Positions 32,899 through 41,282 of a stretch of DNA of 64,000 nt are shown piece after piece; positions within the stretch are counted from its first letter, which is position 1, and every line of letters starts with the position of its first letter. Source of the DNA: Kribbella voronezhensis (lineage in GTDB: Bacteria > Actinomycetota > Actinomycetes > Propionibacteriales > Kribbellaceae); the NCBI RefSeq assembly GCF_004365175.1, contig NZ_SOCE01000001.1, forward strand, positions 3,293,403 through 3,357,402, given 5' to 3'. The notes under the pieces are model-generated. The model made no database searches. It saw only the letters and a program-made list of their open reading frames with translations, and was not told the DNA's origin. Position numbers and translations under genes: made by a program.

Positions 32899-33863
32899 CC
32901 CTCCGCGCGCTGGATGGCGTAGGGACTGAGGTGGTGGTAACCACGCACGGACACGCGGCGGAGCTTCCGAACCCGGTACGCCGGATGGCCGTCCAAGGCG
33001 GCCGCGAGCTCCCGATCCCCGAGCACCCGGCCCGGCTTGGCCTCCGAGGTCAACCGGGACGCGAGGTTGACCACTTCGCCGTAGACATCGCCGAGGCGGA
33101 TCAGGATGCTCCCGTAGGCCAGGCCGATCCGCAGTTCCGGCATGTCCCCCGCCGCCGCGACCTTGTCCTGCAACGCCAGCGCGACCGCCGCCCCCTGCGC
33201 CGGCGTATCGGTCACGAACAGCACCTCGTCACCGATCGACTTGATCACCCGGCCCCCGTTGAGCGCGACCACGTCGGCCGCCATCCCCTCGAACCGCTCG
33301 ATCAACTGCCCGAGCTCCACCTCGGACAGCCGCCGGGTCAGCCGGGTGTAGCTGACGATGTCGGCGAACCCGACCACCCGGACGCCGCGCGCCAGCTCGT
33401 CCGAACCGGCCACCGCCCGGCCGGCCGCGGCCGCCAGATGCCGCCGCCAGACGTAGGTCTGCAGCCGCTCCATTGCCGGTAGCAACAAAGAGGCGACCTC
33501 GATCGCCTCGTCCGGGCCCAGCTCCGAACCGGCCAGCAACTCCAGGAACATCGCGGACTGCCAGGACGCCAGCCGGGACTGGGTCTGGCCGAGCTTCCGC
33601 GCCAGCGACGACTCCACGGCAGGATCGATGAAGCCGTCGTCCTCCAGCGCCGCGACCAGCCGGAGCGCCTCCACATCGCCGTCGGTGAAGGCGATCTCGT
33701 GGTCCGGCACGGTCGCGAAGCCGAGCGCGTGCCACATCTTCTCGGCCCGCTCACTGGAGATCCCGGCCCGCGCGGACACCTCGGTCCGGGTGAACTTCCG
33801 CTCACCGCCGAGCAGCGCCTGCTCGAAGCGCAGTGCGGGGAAGTCAGGAGCTGGGTCTGTCAC
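32895..33863 (-). CDS. Class III adenylyl cyclase with helical regulatory N-terminus
   Basis: This 322-residue enzyme probably makes cAMP. Residues 20-145 are helical, begin with a MerR-like helix-turn-helix (TRTEVSARAGISSERAEKMW) and resemble the regulatory domain of mycobacterial Rv1264-type cyclases, which sense pH or lipids. The catalytic domain has both metal-binding Asp (D168 in GFADIVSYT, D212 in SIGDEVLF), K208, and N266 and R270 in VVNLASRLT, so it should be active. Nucleotide choice is not certain from these residues. The gene overlaps the upstream CNB-protein gene by 20 bp; the two are co-translated. Confidence 0.9.
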   Translation of the reverse strand: MTDPAPDFPALRFEQALLGGERKFTRTEVSARAGISSERAEKMWHALGFATVPDHEIAFTDGDVEALRLVAALEDDGFIDPAVESSLARKLGQTQSRLASWQSAMFLELLAGSELGPDEAIEVASLLLPAMERLQTYVWRRHLAAAAGRAVAGSDELARGVRVVGFADIVSYTRLTRRLSEVELGQLIERFEGMAADVVALNGGRVIKSIGDEVLFVTDTPAQGAAVALALQDKVAAAGDMPELRIGLAYGSILIRLGDVYGEVVNLASRLTSEAKPGRVLGDRELAAALDGHPAYRVRKLRRVSVRGYHHLSPYAIQRAEG

Positions 33864-34251
33864 CGCGCCGCTCGGCGATCGTCGCGTCGATGGCGTCGCG
33901 GAAGTTCGGCAGCCGGTTGGTCAGGTCGTCGAACTTCTCCCGGGTGAAGTGCAGCAACTGCAACCGGCTCTTCGCCGTCACCGTTGCCGTCCGCAACCGG
34001 TTCTGCCGGACCGCGACCTCACCGGCGATGTCCCCCGGCCCGAGCTCGGCGATCTCCTCGCCCTTGACCCGGACCGCCGCCGTACCGCTGATGATCAGGT
34101 ACGCCGCGTCGGGCGGCGTCTGCTCCAGGATCAGCGACCAGCCGGCCGGTACCGAGACCTCCTCACCGGCGCGGAAGATGTCCTTGATCTCCCGTCCGGA
34201 CAGATCCGCGAACAGCGGCAGATCCCGCGGGGACGTCCTACCCAGTGCCAC
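33844..34251 (-). CDS. Stand-alone cyclic-nucleotide-binding domain protein
   Basis: This 135-residue protein consists of one CNB domain: PLFADLSGREIKDIFRAGEE at the start, then PPDAAYLIISGTAAVRVKG, then the phosphate-binding cassette GDIAGEVAVRQNRLRTATV with the conserved Glu and Arg, then LLHFTREKFDDL. No DNA-binding or kinase domain is attached, unlike CRP. GGAGG lies 7 bases before the GTG start. Because it overlaps a cyclase gene, it may bind the cyclase product and act on a partner protein or on the cyclase itself. Confidence 0.88.
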   Translation of the reverse strand: MALGRTSPRDLPLFADLSGREIKDIFRAGEEVSVPAGWSLILEQTPPDAAYLIISGTAAVRVKGEEIAELGPGDIAGEVAVRQNRLRTATVTAKSRLQLLHFTREKFDDLTNRLPNFRDAIDATIAERRGDRPSS

Positions 34252-34362
34252 GTCGATCCTCCGAGCCCGCCGGCCGTACCCGGCGATCAGCCGATGTTTC
34301 CAGTCAGTAACTCTAACGCCCCACCCCTCCCGAGGTCACCGAACCCAGCAGATTCCGCCGCC

Positions 34363-34391
34363 CTGACCGAGCGAAGGCGGCGATCGGTCAG
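34363..34391 (-). terminator. Hairpin after the LLM oxidoreductase gene
   Basis: CTGACCGA and TCGGTCAG form an 8-bp stem with a 13-nt loop just past the stop at 34396. An overlapping CGCCGCC/GGCGGCG pairing competes. No U-tract was seen. Confidence 0.45.
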
Positions 34392-34395
34392 CCGG

Positions 34396-35208
34396 TCAGC
34401 GCGGAGGACCTGCCTCGATGCGGGTTCGGACCTGGTGCATCCGTTCCGGTGAGTGGTGTGGGAGGTCCCATCGCGTTTCGAGCCACCAGGTGGCGCCCGC
34501 GTCGGCCCACGGGGCAACCTGCTGTGCTGCGGCCTCGCGGTCGTCGGGCGGCGTTTCTCCCTCGGCGATGACGTCGAACCCGGGAGCCATGCCGTGCTCG
34601 GTCAGCCACGTACGCAGTACGCGCATCTCTTCCGGTGTGTCCGCGCCCGGCTGGAACTGGGGCAGTACGCCGTCACAGCGCAGCACCCGGCGCATCGACT
34701 TGGGTCGCGGCCACGCGCCGACGACCCAGAGTGGGATCCGTTCCTGCACCGGCCGTCCGACCTCGGCCAGGCCGTCCCGCTCACACGAGTAGTCGTAGTA
34801 CACGCCGTGGTACTGCGAACGTCCGGCCCACAACTCGCGGATCAGGTCGATGCCCTCGTCGAGCATCGCGGCCCTGGTCCGCAGATCCAGCTCCTCACCG
34901 GTTCGCGGCATCTCGGCGTCGGTCGCACCGAGACCGACGGCCAGCGTCGCCCGGCCATCGGAGAGCTGATCGAGCGTGGCCACCTGGCTGGCCACCTTCC
35001 ACGGCCGCCGCCACGGCAACGGCGTCAGCATCGTGCCGAGCCGGATCCGCGAAGTCCGGGCTGCCATCGCGCTCAGCAGTCCCCACGCATCGACCCCGTA
35101 GGCCGCCTCCCACACGAACACCCCGTCCCAGCCGGCCGCCTCGGCCGACACGGCCTGCTCGAGCTGCTCCCTCGCCGTACCCCCAGGCAGAATCACTCCG
35201 AATCGCAT
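34396..35208 (-). CDS. LLM-class (luciferase-like) flavin or F420 oxidoreductase
   Basis: The 270-residue TIM-barrel protein has luciferase-family marks: MRFGVILPGG, WDGVFVWEAAYGVDAWGLLS, RIRLGTMLTPLPWRRPWKVA and VATLDQLSDGRATLAVGLG. The cofactor could be F420 or FMN; the family includes both. Substrate unknown. ATG 35208 gives the normal LLM start. It is divergent from the glycosyltransferase gene and is probably transcribed alone, ending in a hairpin. Confidence 0.87.
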   Translation of the reverse strand: MRFGVILPGGTAREQLEQAVSAEAAGWDGVFVWEAAYGVDAWGLLSAMAARTSRIRLGTMLTPLPWRRPWKVASQVATLDQLSDGRATLAVGLGATDAEMPRTGEELDLRTRAAMLDEGIDLIRELWAGRSQYHGVYYDYSCERDGLAEVGRPVQERIPLWVVGAWPRPKSMRRVLRCDGVLPQFQPGADTPEEMRVLRTWLTEHGMAPGFDVIAEGETPPDDREAAAQQVAPWADAGATWWLETRWDLPHHSPERMHQVRTRIEAGPPR

Positions 35209-35362
35209 ACCCCGTTTGTAACCCGCCCCTCGGACACTTTCGGCCGGAGCTCGGAGCAGCGGTGCCGAGGAGGCGCGCCGCGTTCGACGGTGCCGGTGGA
35301 CGGCGCGTTCTAGCATCGGAAGCTCCGCACGGATTTCGGTGAGACCTAGCTCAGGGGTGGGC

Positions 35363-36625
35363 ATGCGGGTTGCGATGGTGGGCATGGGGACCCGGGGTGA
35401 CGCGCAGCCGATGGTGCTGCTGGCGGCCGAGCTGAAGCAGCGCGGGTACGACGTCGAGCTGGCGCTGAACACGGATCTGCGGTGGCTCGGCGAGCGGCTC
35501 GGCGTACCGACAAGCGATCTGGAGCTGAACGCGCGCGAGTTCATGGAGTCCGAGCAGGGCCGTAGCTGGCTCGCGTCCGGCGACATGGCGTCGTACGTGC
35601 GCTGGTTGCTCGACTACAAACGCCGGATCGCCGATCTCCTGCACGCCAAGCTAATCGAGCACGCCGAGCGTGCCGACGTGGTGATCTCCGGATCGGTGAC
35701 CGAACTGGAGGCCGCCGTCATCGCCGAGGCCGCACAGGCGCAGTACGTCGCGGTGCACTACGCACCGATGCGCAGCAACAGTGCGTACCCGCACATGGTG
35801 GTGTCGCGCGAGGTCTTCTCGCCCGAGCGCAATCTGGAGACCTACGAGCAGGTGGAGAAGGGCAACTGGCCGGTCTTCGCGCCCTTCGTCAACGAGCTGC
35901 GCGCCAAGGTCGGCCTGGCGCCGACAACGCTCGGAACAGCGGCCCGACTGGAGCAGACCGGCTCACTCGAACTGCAGATCTACAGCCGGCACCTCGTCCC
36001 GGAGCTGACTGAATGGGGTCCGCGCCGCCCGATCACCGGCTTCCTCTGCCCCTCGGACGAGCAGCAGGCCGAACTCAACGGCACCGTGGATCCCGCACTC
36101 GACCGGTGGCTCGACGGCGGCGATCCGCCGGTGTACTTCGGCTTCGGCAGCATGCCCGTCCTGGATCCGCGGGCAGCACTGGTCTTGATCGACCAGGTCA
36201 GCAGCAAGCTCGGCGTCCGCGCTCTCGTCGGCGCCGGCTGGACCGACCTCGATCTCAGTACGACGGCCGGCGGGCGGGTTCGCGTGGTTGGCGAATTCGA
36301 CCACGAGGCAGTACTCCCGCGGTGCCGCGCCGCCGTTCACCACGGCGGCGCGGGGACCACCGGCAGCTCGATCAGGGCCGGTCTCCCCACCGTGATCTGC
36401 GCCGTCTTCGCCGACCAGCCCTTCTGGGGTGCCCGGCTCGAGGCCCTCGGCGTCGGCACCACCCTCGCCTTCACCGACCTCTCCGCGGACACCCTGCTGG
36501 CCGCCCTGGAGCCCTTGCTCGCCGACGAACCAGCCGACAGAGCCCATCACCTCGCTGCGAAGCTCCGTTCCGAGTCCGGTGTCACCGCCGCGGCCGACGC
36601 CTTCGAACGAACCGTCAACGCCTGA
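35363..36625 (+). CDS. GT1-type (UDP-sugar) glycosyltransferase
   Basis: The 420-residue GT-B enzyme opens with MRVAMVGMGTRGDAQPMVLL, as in the UGT/YjiC group. The C-terminal donor site carries HHGGAGTTGSSIRAGLPTVI. VYFGFGSMPVLDP marks the start of the second Rossmann fold. Such enzymes glycosylate small lipophilic acceptors such as macrolides, flavonoids or sterols; the acceptor is unknown. ATG 35363 follows AGGGG. It overlaps the convergent FAD-monooxygenase gene by 79 bp at the 3' end, which is unusually long. Confidence 0.9.
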   Translation: MRVAMVGMGTRGDAQPMVLLAAELKQRGYDVELALNTDLRWLGERLGVPTSDLELNAREFMESEQGRSWLASGDMASYVRWLLDYKRRIADLLHAKLIEHAERADVVISGSVTELEAAVIAEAAQAQYVAVHYAPMRSNSAYPHMVVSREVFSPERNLETYEQVEKGNWPVFAPFVNELRAKVGLAPTTLGTAARLEQTGSLELQIYSRHLVPELTEWGPRRPITGFLCPSDEQQAELNGTVDPALDRWLDGGDPPVYFGFGSMPVLDPRAALVLIDQVSSKLGVRALVGAGWTDLDLSTTAGGRVRVVGEFDHEAVLPRCRAAVHHGGAGTTGSSIRAGLPTVICAVFADQPFWGARLEALGVGTTLAFTDLSADTLLAALEPLLADEPADRAHHLAAKLRSESGVTAAADAFERTVNA

Positions 36626-37983
36626 CCGGCGCCGGCGAACTCCGGCCATTCCGCAGCCGGCTCGTCGGCAGCCCAGAGCACATAGCCGTCCGGCCGTACG
36701 ACGACCCGCGCCGCCTCCGCCCAGTCCGACAGCTCGAGCCGCAGGTGCCGCCCGGCTCGGAGCAGGTCCGCGACGCTCGTCGTACCGAGGTCGAGGTCAG
36801 GCATCCGCTGCCCGGTCAACGCATGCTCGCCGGGCAGCTCGTAGCGAACACCGAGCCCGGACACGAGGCCGGTCAGCCATTTGTTTGCCGAAGGCAACTG
36901 CATTAGTTCGACGAAGATCTCGCGCAGGCAGGCGACGTCGTCGTCGGGGACCATCAGAACGCCTTGTGCGCGGGTGTTCGCCAGCACGGCCGCACCGACC
37001 GGATGCCGCTCCGCGTGGTAACTGTCCAGCAGATCCACGCCGTCCTTCAGGTATGCCGCGAGTTTCCAGCCCAGGTTGAACGCGTCCTGCAGGCCAAGGT
37101 TCATCCCCTGCCCACCGGTCGGCGAGTGGATGTGCGCGGCGTCGCCCGCCAGGAACACCCGGCCCTTCCGATACTGCGCAGCCTGCCGAACCGCGTCGGT
37201 GAAGCGCGAACCCCAGCGGAGTTCCTGCAGCACCACCTCGTCGCCGTACCAGCCGGTCAGCGCCCGCGCCACCTCGTCGAAGGTGACCTCGCCGGTCAAT
37301 CCCTGCTGATCGGGCCCGGTGAAGAGCGCACGGTAGACGCCGTCGCCCAGCGGCAGGATCGACATCACCGCGCCCTCGCGCGGCACGAGCGACGGCAACT
37401 CCCAGCCGCGGGGGCCGGGCCTGTTGTCCGCCACGACGACATCGGCGACCACCGCCGAGAACCGCCCGTCCCGGCCAGGAAAGGCGATCTCGCTCAGTTT
37501 CCGGACCGCACTCCGGCCCCCGTCGCACCCCACCACCCAGCCCGCGCGGATCGTCGTACCGCCGTCGAACTCCGCCAGTACGCCGTCGTCGTCCTGGGTC
37601 AGCCCGGTCAACGTCAACCCACGGGCGACCTGTACGCCGTACGTCGCGAGGTGCTGCTCCAGGTGCTCCTCGATGCGGGCCTGCGGAATCCCCAGCTGGC
37701 AAGGGAATCGCGTCTCCCAGCTCGCGTACTCCAGCGGAACCTCCAGCCCCGCGAAGTGACCGGCCGGAAGCCGCTCGACCACCTCGTCCAGGAGTTGCTC
37801 CAGCAACCCGCGCGAGTGCAGGATCTCCGCCGACCGCGGCTGGATCGTCAAGGCCTTCGACTGCCCGGAGCGCCGAAGCGCCTGGTCCACGACGATGATC
37901 GGCACTCCTGCGAGGGTGAGCTCGGCGGCGAGCAGCAATCCGGTCGGACCCGCGCCGACGATCAGGACGTCAGGATTCTTCAT
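36547..37983 (-). CDS. FAD-dependent aromatic monooxygenase
   Basis: The 478-residue class A flavoprotein has the FAD-binding GxGxxG (VLIVGAGPTGLLLAAEL), the DG motif (GCDGGRSAVRKL) and the GD motif (GDAAHIHSPTGGQGMN), with a thioredoxin-like C-terminal part (VVRPDGYVLWA). It would hydroxylate an aromatic ring or polyketide with NADPH. It overlaps the upstream VC0807-like gene as ATGA, in an operon with a TetR regulator. The last 26 residues (from about LTVRSKASAA) lie over the end of the glycosyltransferase gene and have no family match in my view, so the usual stop may have been lost. Confidence 0.9.
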   Translation of the reverse strand: MKNPDVLIVGAGPTGLLLAAELTLAGVPIIVVDQALRRSGQSKALTIQPRSAEILHSRGLLEQLLDEVVERLPAGHFAGLEVPLEYASWETRFPCQLGIPQARIEEHLEQHLATYGVQVARGLTLTGLTQDDDGVLAEFDGGTTIRAGWVVGCDGGRSAVRKLSEIAFPGRDGRFSAVVADVVVADNRPGPRGWELPSLVPREGAVMSILPLGDGVYRALFTGPDQQGLTGEVTFDEVARALTGWYGDEVVLQELRWGSRFTDAVRQAAQYRKGRVFLAGDAAHIHSPTGGQGMNLGLQDAFNLGWKLAAYLKDGVDLLDSYHAERHPVGAAVLANTRAQGVLMVPDDDVACLREIFVELMQLPSANKWLTGLVSGLGVRYELPGEHALTGQRMPDLDLGTTSVADLLRAGRHLRLELSDWAEAARVVVRPDGYVLWAADEPAAEWPEFAGAGQALTVRSKASAAAVTPDSERSFAAR

Positions 37984-38621
37984 GCGAGCAGGTCGTTCTT
38001 CCTGGAGTAGACGATCATGAATCCGTAGAGGACCACGAAGAGCGCGATCCATTGCGCCGTCGTGACACCCGGCACCGCATCGAGCGGCAGCGTGTAGGCG
38101 ATCACCACGCGCACCACGGCGTCGAGAACCAGCCCGACACCCCAGACCGCGGTGATCAGCCGGAGCCCGTACCGGAAGCGGGGCTCGGTGTCCCAGCGGC
38201 TCGCCCAGATCTCACCGCCACCCTTGCCCCGCTTGGCCTCGGCGATGCCGCGCCCGATCGAGAGCAGCAGCGGCTTGCCCGCGAGCAAGGTGCCGAGCAT
38301 CCAGAACCCGCACAGCGCGGTGATCACACCGTCCTTGGCGAGCAGCATCCGCGGGCTGTCCATCGCCAGCGAAGCGATCGTCCCGAGGGCGAGCGCGCTG
38401 ATCATGAAGATCGCCAGCCAGTCCACCTTGGCGCCTCTGACCAGCGAGTACGCCGTACGGACGACCGGGATCACCGAGCCCGTCAGGGTCGCTCCGACCA
38501 CTCCCACACCGGCCCGGCGCAGGCCGTAGAAGATCAGCAGGGGCACGACAAGGTCGATCAGAACCGGGGCGAGCACGGCACCCCAGCGTGCCTTGGGTTT
38601 GTTGTCTGTCACGGCACTCAT
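37980..38621 (-). CDS. VC0807-family multi-pass membrane protein
   Basis: This 213-residue protein has about six membrane helices: VLIDLVVPLLIFYGLRRAG, GATLTGSVIPVVRTAYSLV, WLAIFMISALALGTIASLAM, GVITALCGFWMLGTLLAG, a segment near LRLITAVWGVGLVLDAVVRV and the end IALFVVLYGFMIVYS. It fits the VC0807 family, which is unstudied. It sits between tetR and the FAD monooxygenase, with ATGA overlaps at both ends. The organisation suggests import, export or sensing of the monooxygenase substrate, without direct evidence. Confidence 0.8.
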   Translation of the reverse strand: MSAVTDNKPKARWGAVLAPVLIDLVVPLLIFYGLRRAGVGVVGATLTGSVIPVVRTAYSLVRGAKVDWLAIFMISALALGTIASLAMDSPRMLLAKDGVITALCGFWMLGTLLAGKPLLLSIGRGIAEAKRGKGGGEIWASRWDTEPRFRYGLRLITAVWGVGLVLDAVVRVVIAYTLPLDAVPGVTTAQWIALFVVLYGFMIVYSRKNDLLA

Positions 38622-39214
38622 GGCTGCTCCGCCCGGGTGGCTCGATGGAAGGTCTCGGTCAGTTCGTCGGCGCACACCTGCGGATCGGCGCCGGCGACCA
38701 GTCGCCCGGCGACCGCGTCGATCGCGGCACGCAGAGCGGCAGCCATCAGCGTGGAGTCGAACGTCCGGAAGTCGCCCGACCGCTGGCCGTCGTCGAAGAG
38801 GCCTGCCAGCCGTGCGATCGCGCCGTCGCTCTCCTCCGACGGGACCGGCACCTGCCCGAACACGATCTGCTGGACCGCGCGGACGTGATCGGGCCGGCTG
38901 GCGATGAACTCGACGTTGGAGCGGATGTACGCCGCCAGTTTGGCCGCCGGACCGGCGGCCGCGTCGAGCGCCGGACGCATGAAGGCGCCCGCGTCGGTGG
39001 TGACGCGATGCAGCACTTCGGCGAGCAACTCGTCCTTGGAGGTGAAGTGGTACGAGATCAGCCGCTTGCTGCTGAGCCCGGCAACCTCGCAGATCGCGTC
39101 GTACGACGCGGCCGCGTAGCCACGCTCGGCCAGCACCGCAATGGTCGCCTCGACGATCTGGTCCCGACGGGCCGCCGTACTGCCGGCCCGGTCTCCGGCT
39201 TGTTTTATCCGCAT
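38618..39214 (-). CDS. TetR-family transcriptional regulator
   Basis: The 198-residue repressor has the TetR helix-turn-helix (YDAICEVAGLSSKRLISYHF, about residues 38-57) and an all-helical ligand domain. It is the first gene of a three-gene operon with a VC0807 membrane protein and an FAD monooxygenase, with ATGA overlaps. The promoter upstream (39221-39249) contains repeats that it may bind, which gives self-repression of the whole operon. The inducer is unknown, perhaps the monooxygenase substrate. Confidence 0.92.
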   Translation of the reverse strand: MRIKQAGDRAGSTAARRDQIVEATIAVLAERGYAAASYDAICEVAGLSSKRLISYHFTSKDELLAEVLHRVTTDAGAFMRPALDAAAGPAAKLAAYIRSNVEFIASRPDHVRAVQQIVFGQVPVPSEESDGAIARLAGLFDDGQRSGDFRTFDSTLMAAALRAAIDAVAGRLVAGADPQVCADELTETFHRATRAEQP

Positions 39215-39249
39215 GTGTAAAAGTTATCCGACTGTGTAACTCGCGTCAA
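39214..39249 (-). promoter_or_regulatory. Promoter and repeat-type operator of the tetR operon
   Basis: On the minus strand TTGACG (39249-39244) and TAACTT (39226-39221) are 17 bp apart, just before the start codon. AGTTA/TAACT (39222-39226 and 39237-39241) form a dyad, and TGTGTAA is repeated directly at 39214-39220 and 39233-39239. Confidence 0.65.
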
Positions 39250-39302
39250 GCGGCACCACCCGACGTGGAGGATCGGCCTGGATCGGCGGCGAACGGGGAG
39301 AG

Positions 39303-41084
39303 TCAGGCCGGTGGGCGGCGGGTGCGGCGGGTGCGGTGGTGGGAGGTGCGGGCGCGGCGGCGTACCGGGCGACGGGGGCCTACCAGGCGGGGACCGGCGA
39401 GGCGGTCCTCCAGGCGGCGGGCCTCGCGGCGGATCGGCTGGGCGACGTACTCGCCGAGGATGACGCCCGATGCGAGCGCGACACCGATGGCGACGGCGGT
39501 GGCGAGGCTGACGATGCCGGTCAGGTTGCCGTTGCTCATCACCTCGAACAACCCCTTGTAAATGGTCAGTCCAGGCAGCAGCGGCACCGTGCCGGAGACG
39601 ACCACCACCAGGGGCGGTACGCCGAAGCGCCGACCCAGGGAGTACCCGCCGAGCCCGACCACGAAGGCCGCCGCGGCCGTCGACCAAGCGGGCCCGAACT
39701 GCGCCCGCGCCATCATCGTGAACACCAGTGATCCGGCCGCGCCCACGACGGCGACCGGTAGCAGCGACCGCAGCGGCGCGTACGAGGCGAACGCGAAGGC
39801 GACCGCCATCAACGCGCCGGAGCCGACCATGATCGGCAGGTTCGCGAGCTTGATCGTCTGCGCCTCGATCGCGACCGGCAGACCGAACCTGATCCCCAGC
39901 GCGAGGCCGAGACTGACGCCCGCGATGATCCCGCCGGTGAGCAGCATCGCCTCCAGACTGCGGGCCGCCGCGGTCACGTAGTACCCGGTGATCGCGTCCT
40001 GGACGGCACCGGTGAGGGCGATCCCGGCGAGCAGCATGATGATGCCTGCGGCAACTACCAGCGATGGCTTCACCGGCGCGTGGACGGCGTACAGGATCAA
40101 CGCGACCGCGGTGGCGACGAAGGCGCCGGCGACCTGCTGGTAGAAGGCGGGCAGGCGCTGGCGGTTGAACCAGCGGTTGCTGAGTTCGATCAGGATCGCC
40201 GTGACGACGGCGACGAGGGTGATCAGCCAGCCGCCGCCGAGCAGCAGGGTCGCGCCGCCGGCCATCACACCCCAGGCGAGCACCGAGCTCCAGCGCGGGA
40301 ACGGCGGACCGGCCGAGACCATCCGGGCGAGTTCACGACTGGCATCGGCGCGGGTCACCTCGCCGCGCGCGAGCCGCTGGACGAGCTGGTCGACGTCGGT
40401 CAGCCGGGAGAAGTCCTGACCCCGGTACCGGACCACCCGCATGTGTGTTTCCGGGGCGACGTCGGGCGCCGCCTGGTAGGAGATGGCGATCGAGGTGAAC
40501 GTGATGTCCACCTCACACCCGCGCAGTCCACAGGCAGCGGTCACGGACAGGATCGTCGCCGTCGCATCGGCCGTCCCCGCACCGCTCGACAACACCACCT
40601 CACCGATCCGCAACGCCAGATCGAGCGTCCGGTACAACTCCCGCTGCCCATCCCGATCCCGATCATCCCGCCGCCGCCCGAACCCAACCCCCCGCCGCTC
40701 AGCAGTGTCTTCTGCCACCCCGCGATCCGCGTTCCCCTCGTCCCCACCGCCCGCACCATCCATCGAGCGCCGCCCGGCGACTTCCCCGACACCGCGGTCC
40801 GGGTTCCGCTCATCCCCACCATCCATCGAACGCCGCCCGGCGACTTCCCCGACACCGCGGTCCGCCTTCTGCTCGCCACCACCGACCGCACCATCCAGCG
40901 GCCGCCGCCCGGCGACTTCGCCTTCTGCTGCGGCAGGCTCGCCTTTCCTCGCCGCGTCTGCGTCCTCCCGCCGGCGCGCTTGCGTGCCTTGACTGGACGT
41001 GCGGGGGTGGCGCGGCTGGTTGGCTGCGATGGGGAGCTCGTTCAGTCGGGGGTGGTCGGTCGGCGAGTCGGGGGCCTCGGGCAC
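39303..41084 (-). CDS. ThrE-type threonine/serine exporter-family protein
   Basis: The conserved part begins near RELYRTLDLALRIGEVVLSS and covers a cytoplasmic DUF1212-type domain (SSGAGTADATATILSVTAAC, RVVRYRGQDFSRLTDVDQLV) and about ten membrane helices including SGTVPLLPGLTIYKGLFEVM. This is the fused ThrE architecture that exports threonine or serine or an unknown metabolite. About 150 extra N-terminal residues are Glu/Arg/Gly-rich and carry three repeats of GEVAGRRSMDG type. The start is uncertain: GTG 41084 has AAAGGAG close by; an ATG at 41141 is possible. The tail is Arg/His-rich. Confidence 0.82.
   Translation of the reverse strand: MPEAPDSPTDHPRLNELPIAANQPRHPRTSSQGTQARRREDADAARKGEPAAAEGEVAGRRPLDGAVGGGEQKADRGVGEVAGRRSMDGGDERNPDRGVGEVAGRRSMDGAGGGDEGNADRGVAEDTAERRGVGFGRRRDDRDRDGQRELYRTLDLALRIGEVVLSSGAGTADATATILSVTAACGLRGCEVDITFTSIAISYQAAPDVAPETHMRVVRYRGQDFSRLTDVDQLVQRLARGEVTRADASRELARMVSAGPPFPRWSSVLAWGVMAGGATLLLGGGWLITLVAVVTAILIELSNRWFNRQRLPAFYQQVAGAFVATAVALILYAVHAPVKPSLVVAAGIIMLLAGIALTGAVQDAITGYYVTAAARSLEAMLLTGGIIAGVSLGLALGIRFGLPVAIEAQTIKLANLPIMVGSGALMAVAFAFASYAPLRSLLPVAVVGAAGSLVFTMMARAQFGPAWSTAAAAFVVGLGGYSLGRRFGVPPLVVVVSGTVPLLPGLTIYKGLFEVMSNGNLTGIVSLATAVAIGVALASGVILGEYVAQPIRREARRLEDRLAGPRLVGPRRPVRRRARTSHHRTRRTRRPPA
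40726..40925 (-). repeat. In-frame repeats of about 63-72 bp in the exporter N-terminus
   Basis: Three copies of a unit with CGCCGCCCGGCGACTT and, in two, GACACCGCGGTCCG encode GEVAGRR(S/P)(M/L)DG and a Asp/Gly-rich spacer. The period stays a multiple of three, so the frame is kept. Confidence 0.8.
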
Positions 41085-41195
41085 CGGGCTCCTTTCGTTG
41101 ATGGCAACGACGCTAACGCCCGCCGGTACGCCGTACCGCATCCGCCTGCCCACCCCACCGGGTGCAACCGCTTTCCGCCAGCGATTCCCGACAGG

Positions 41196-41224
41196 TTGAC
41201 TCGTCGTGACCGCCCACCTAAGGT
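41196..41224 (+). promoter_or_regulatory. Promoter of the cupin/DUF993 operon
   Basis: TTGACT (41196-41201) and TAAGGT (41219-41224) are separated by 17 bp, about 50 bp before the cupin start. This fits a housekeeping promoter. Confidence 0.6.
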
Positions 41225-41282
41225 TGCCCACACAAGCCTTGGAAAGCCCTTTCCCAGGCGTCGGCCGGACCAGGAGGCGACC

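Noticed and set aside
35363-39214. Antibiotic biosynthetic cluster (glycosyltransferase plus FAD monooxygenase)
   Set aside because: No PKS, NRPS, terpene or RiPP core gene is near, and the two genes point at each other in separate operons.
40080-41282. Plus-strand extension upstream of the cupin
   Set aside because: It lies opposite the exporter gene. The cupin has its own AGGAGG and promoter just before 41283.
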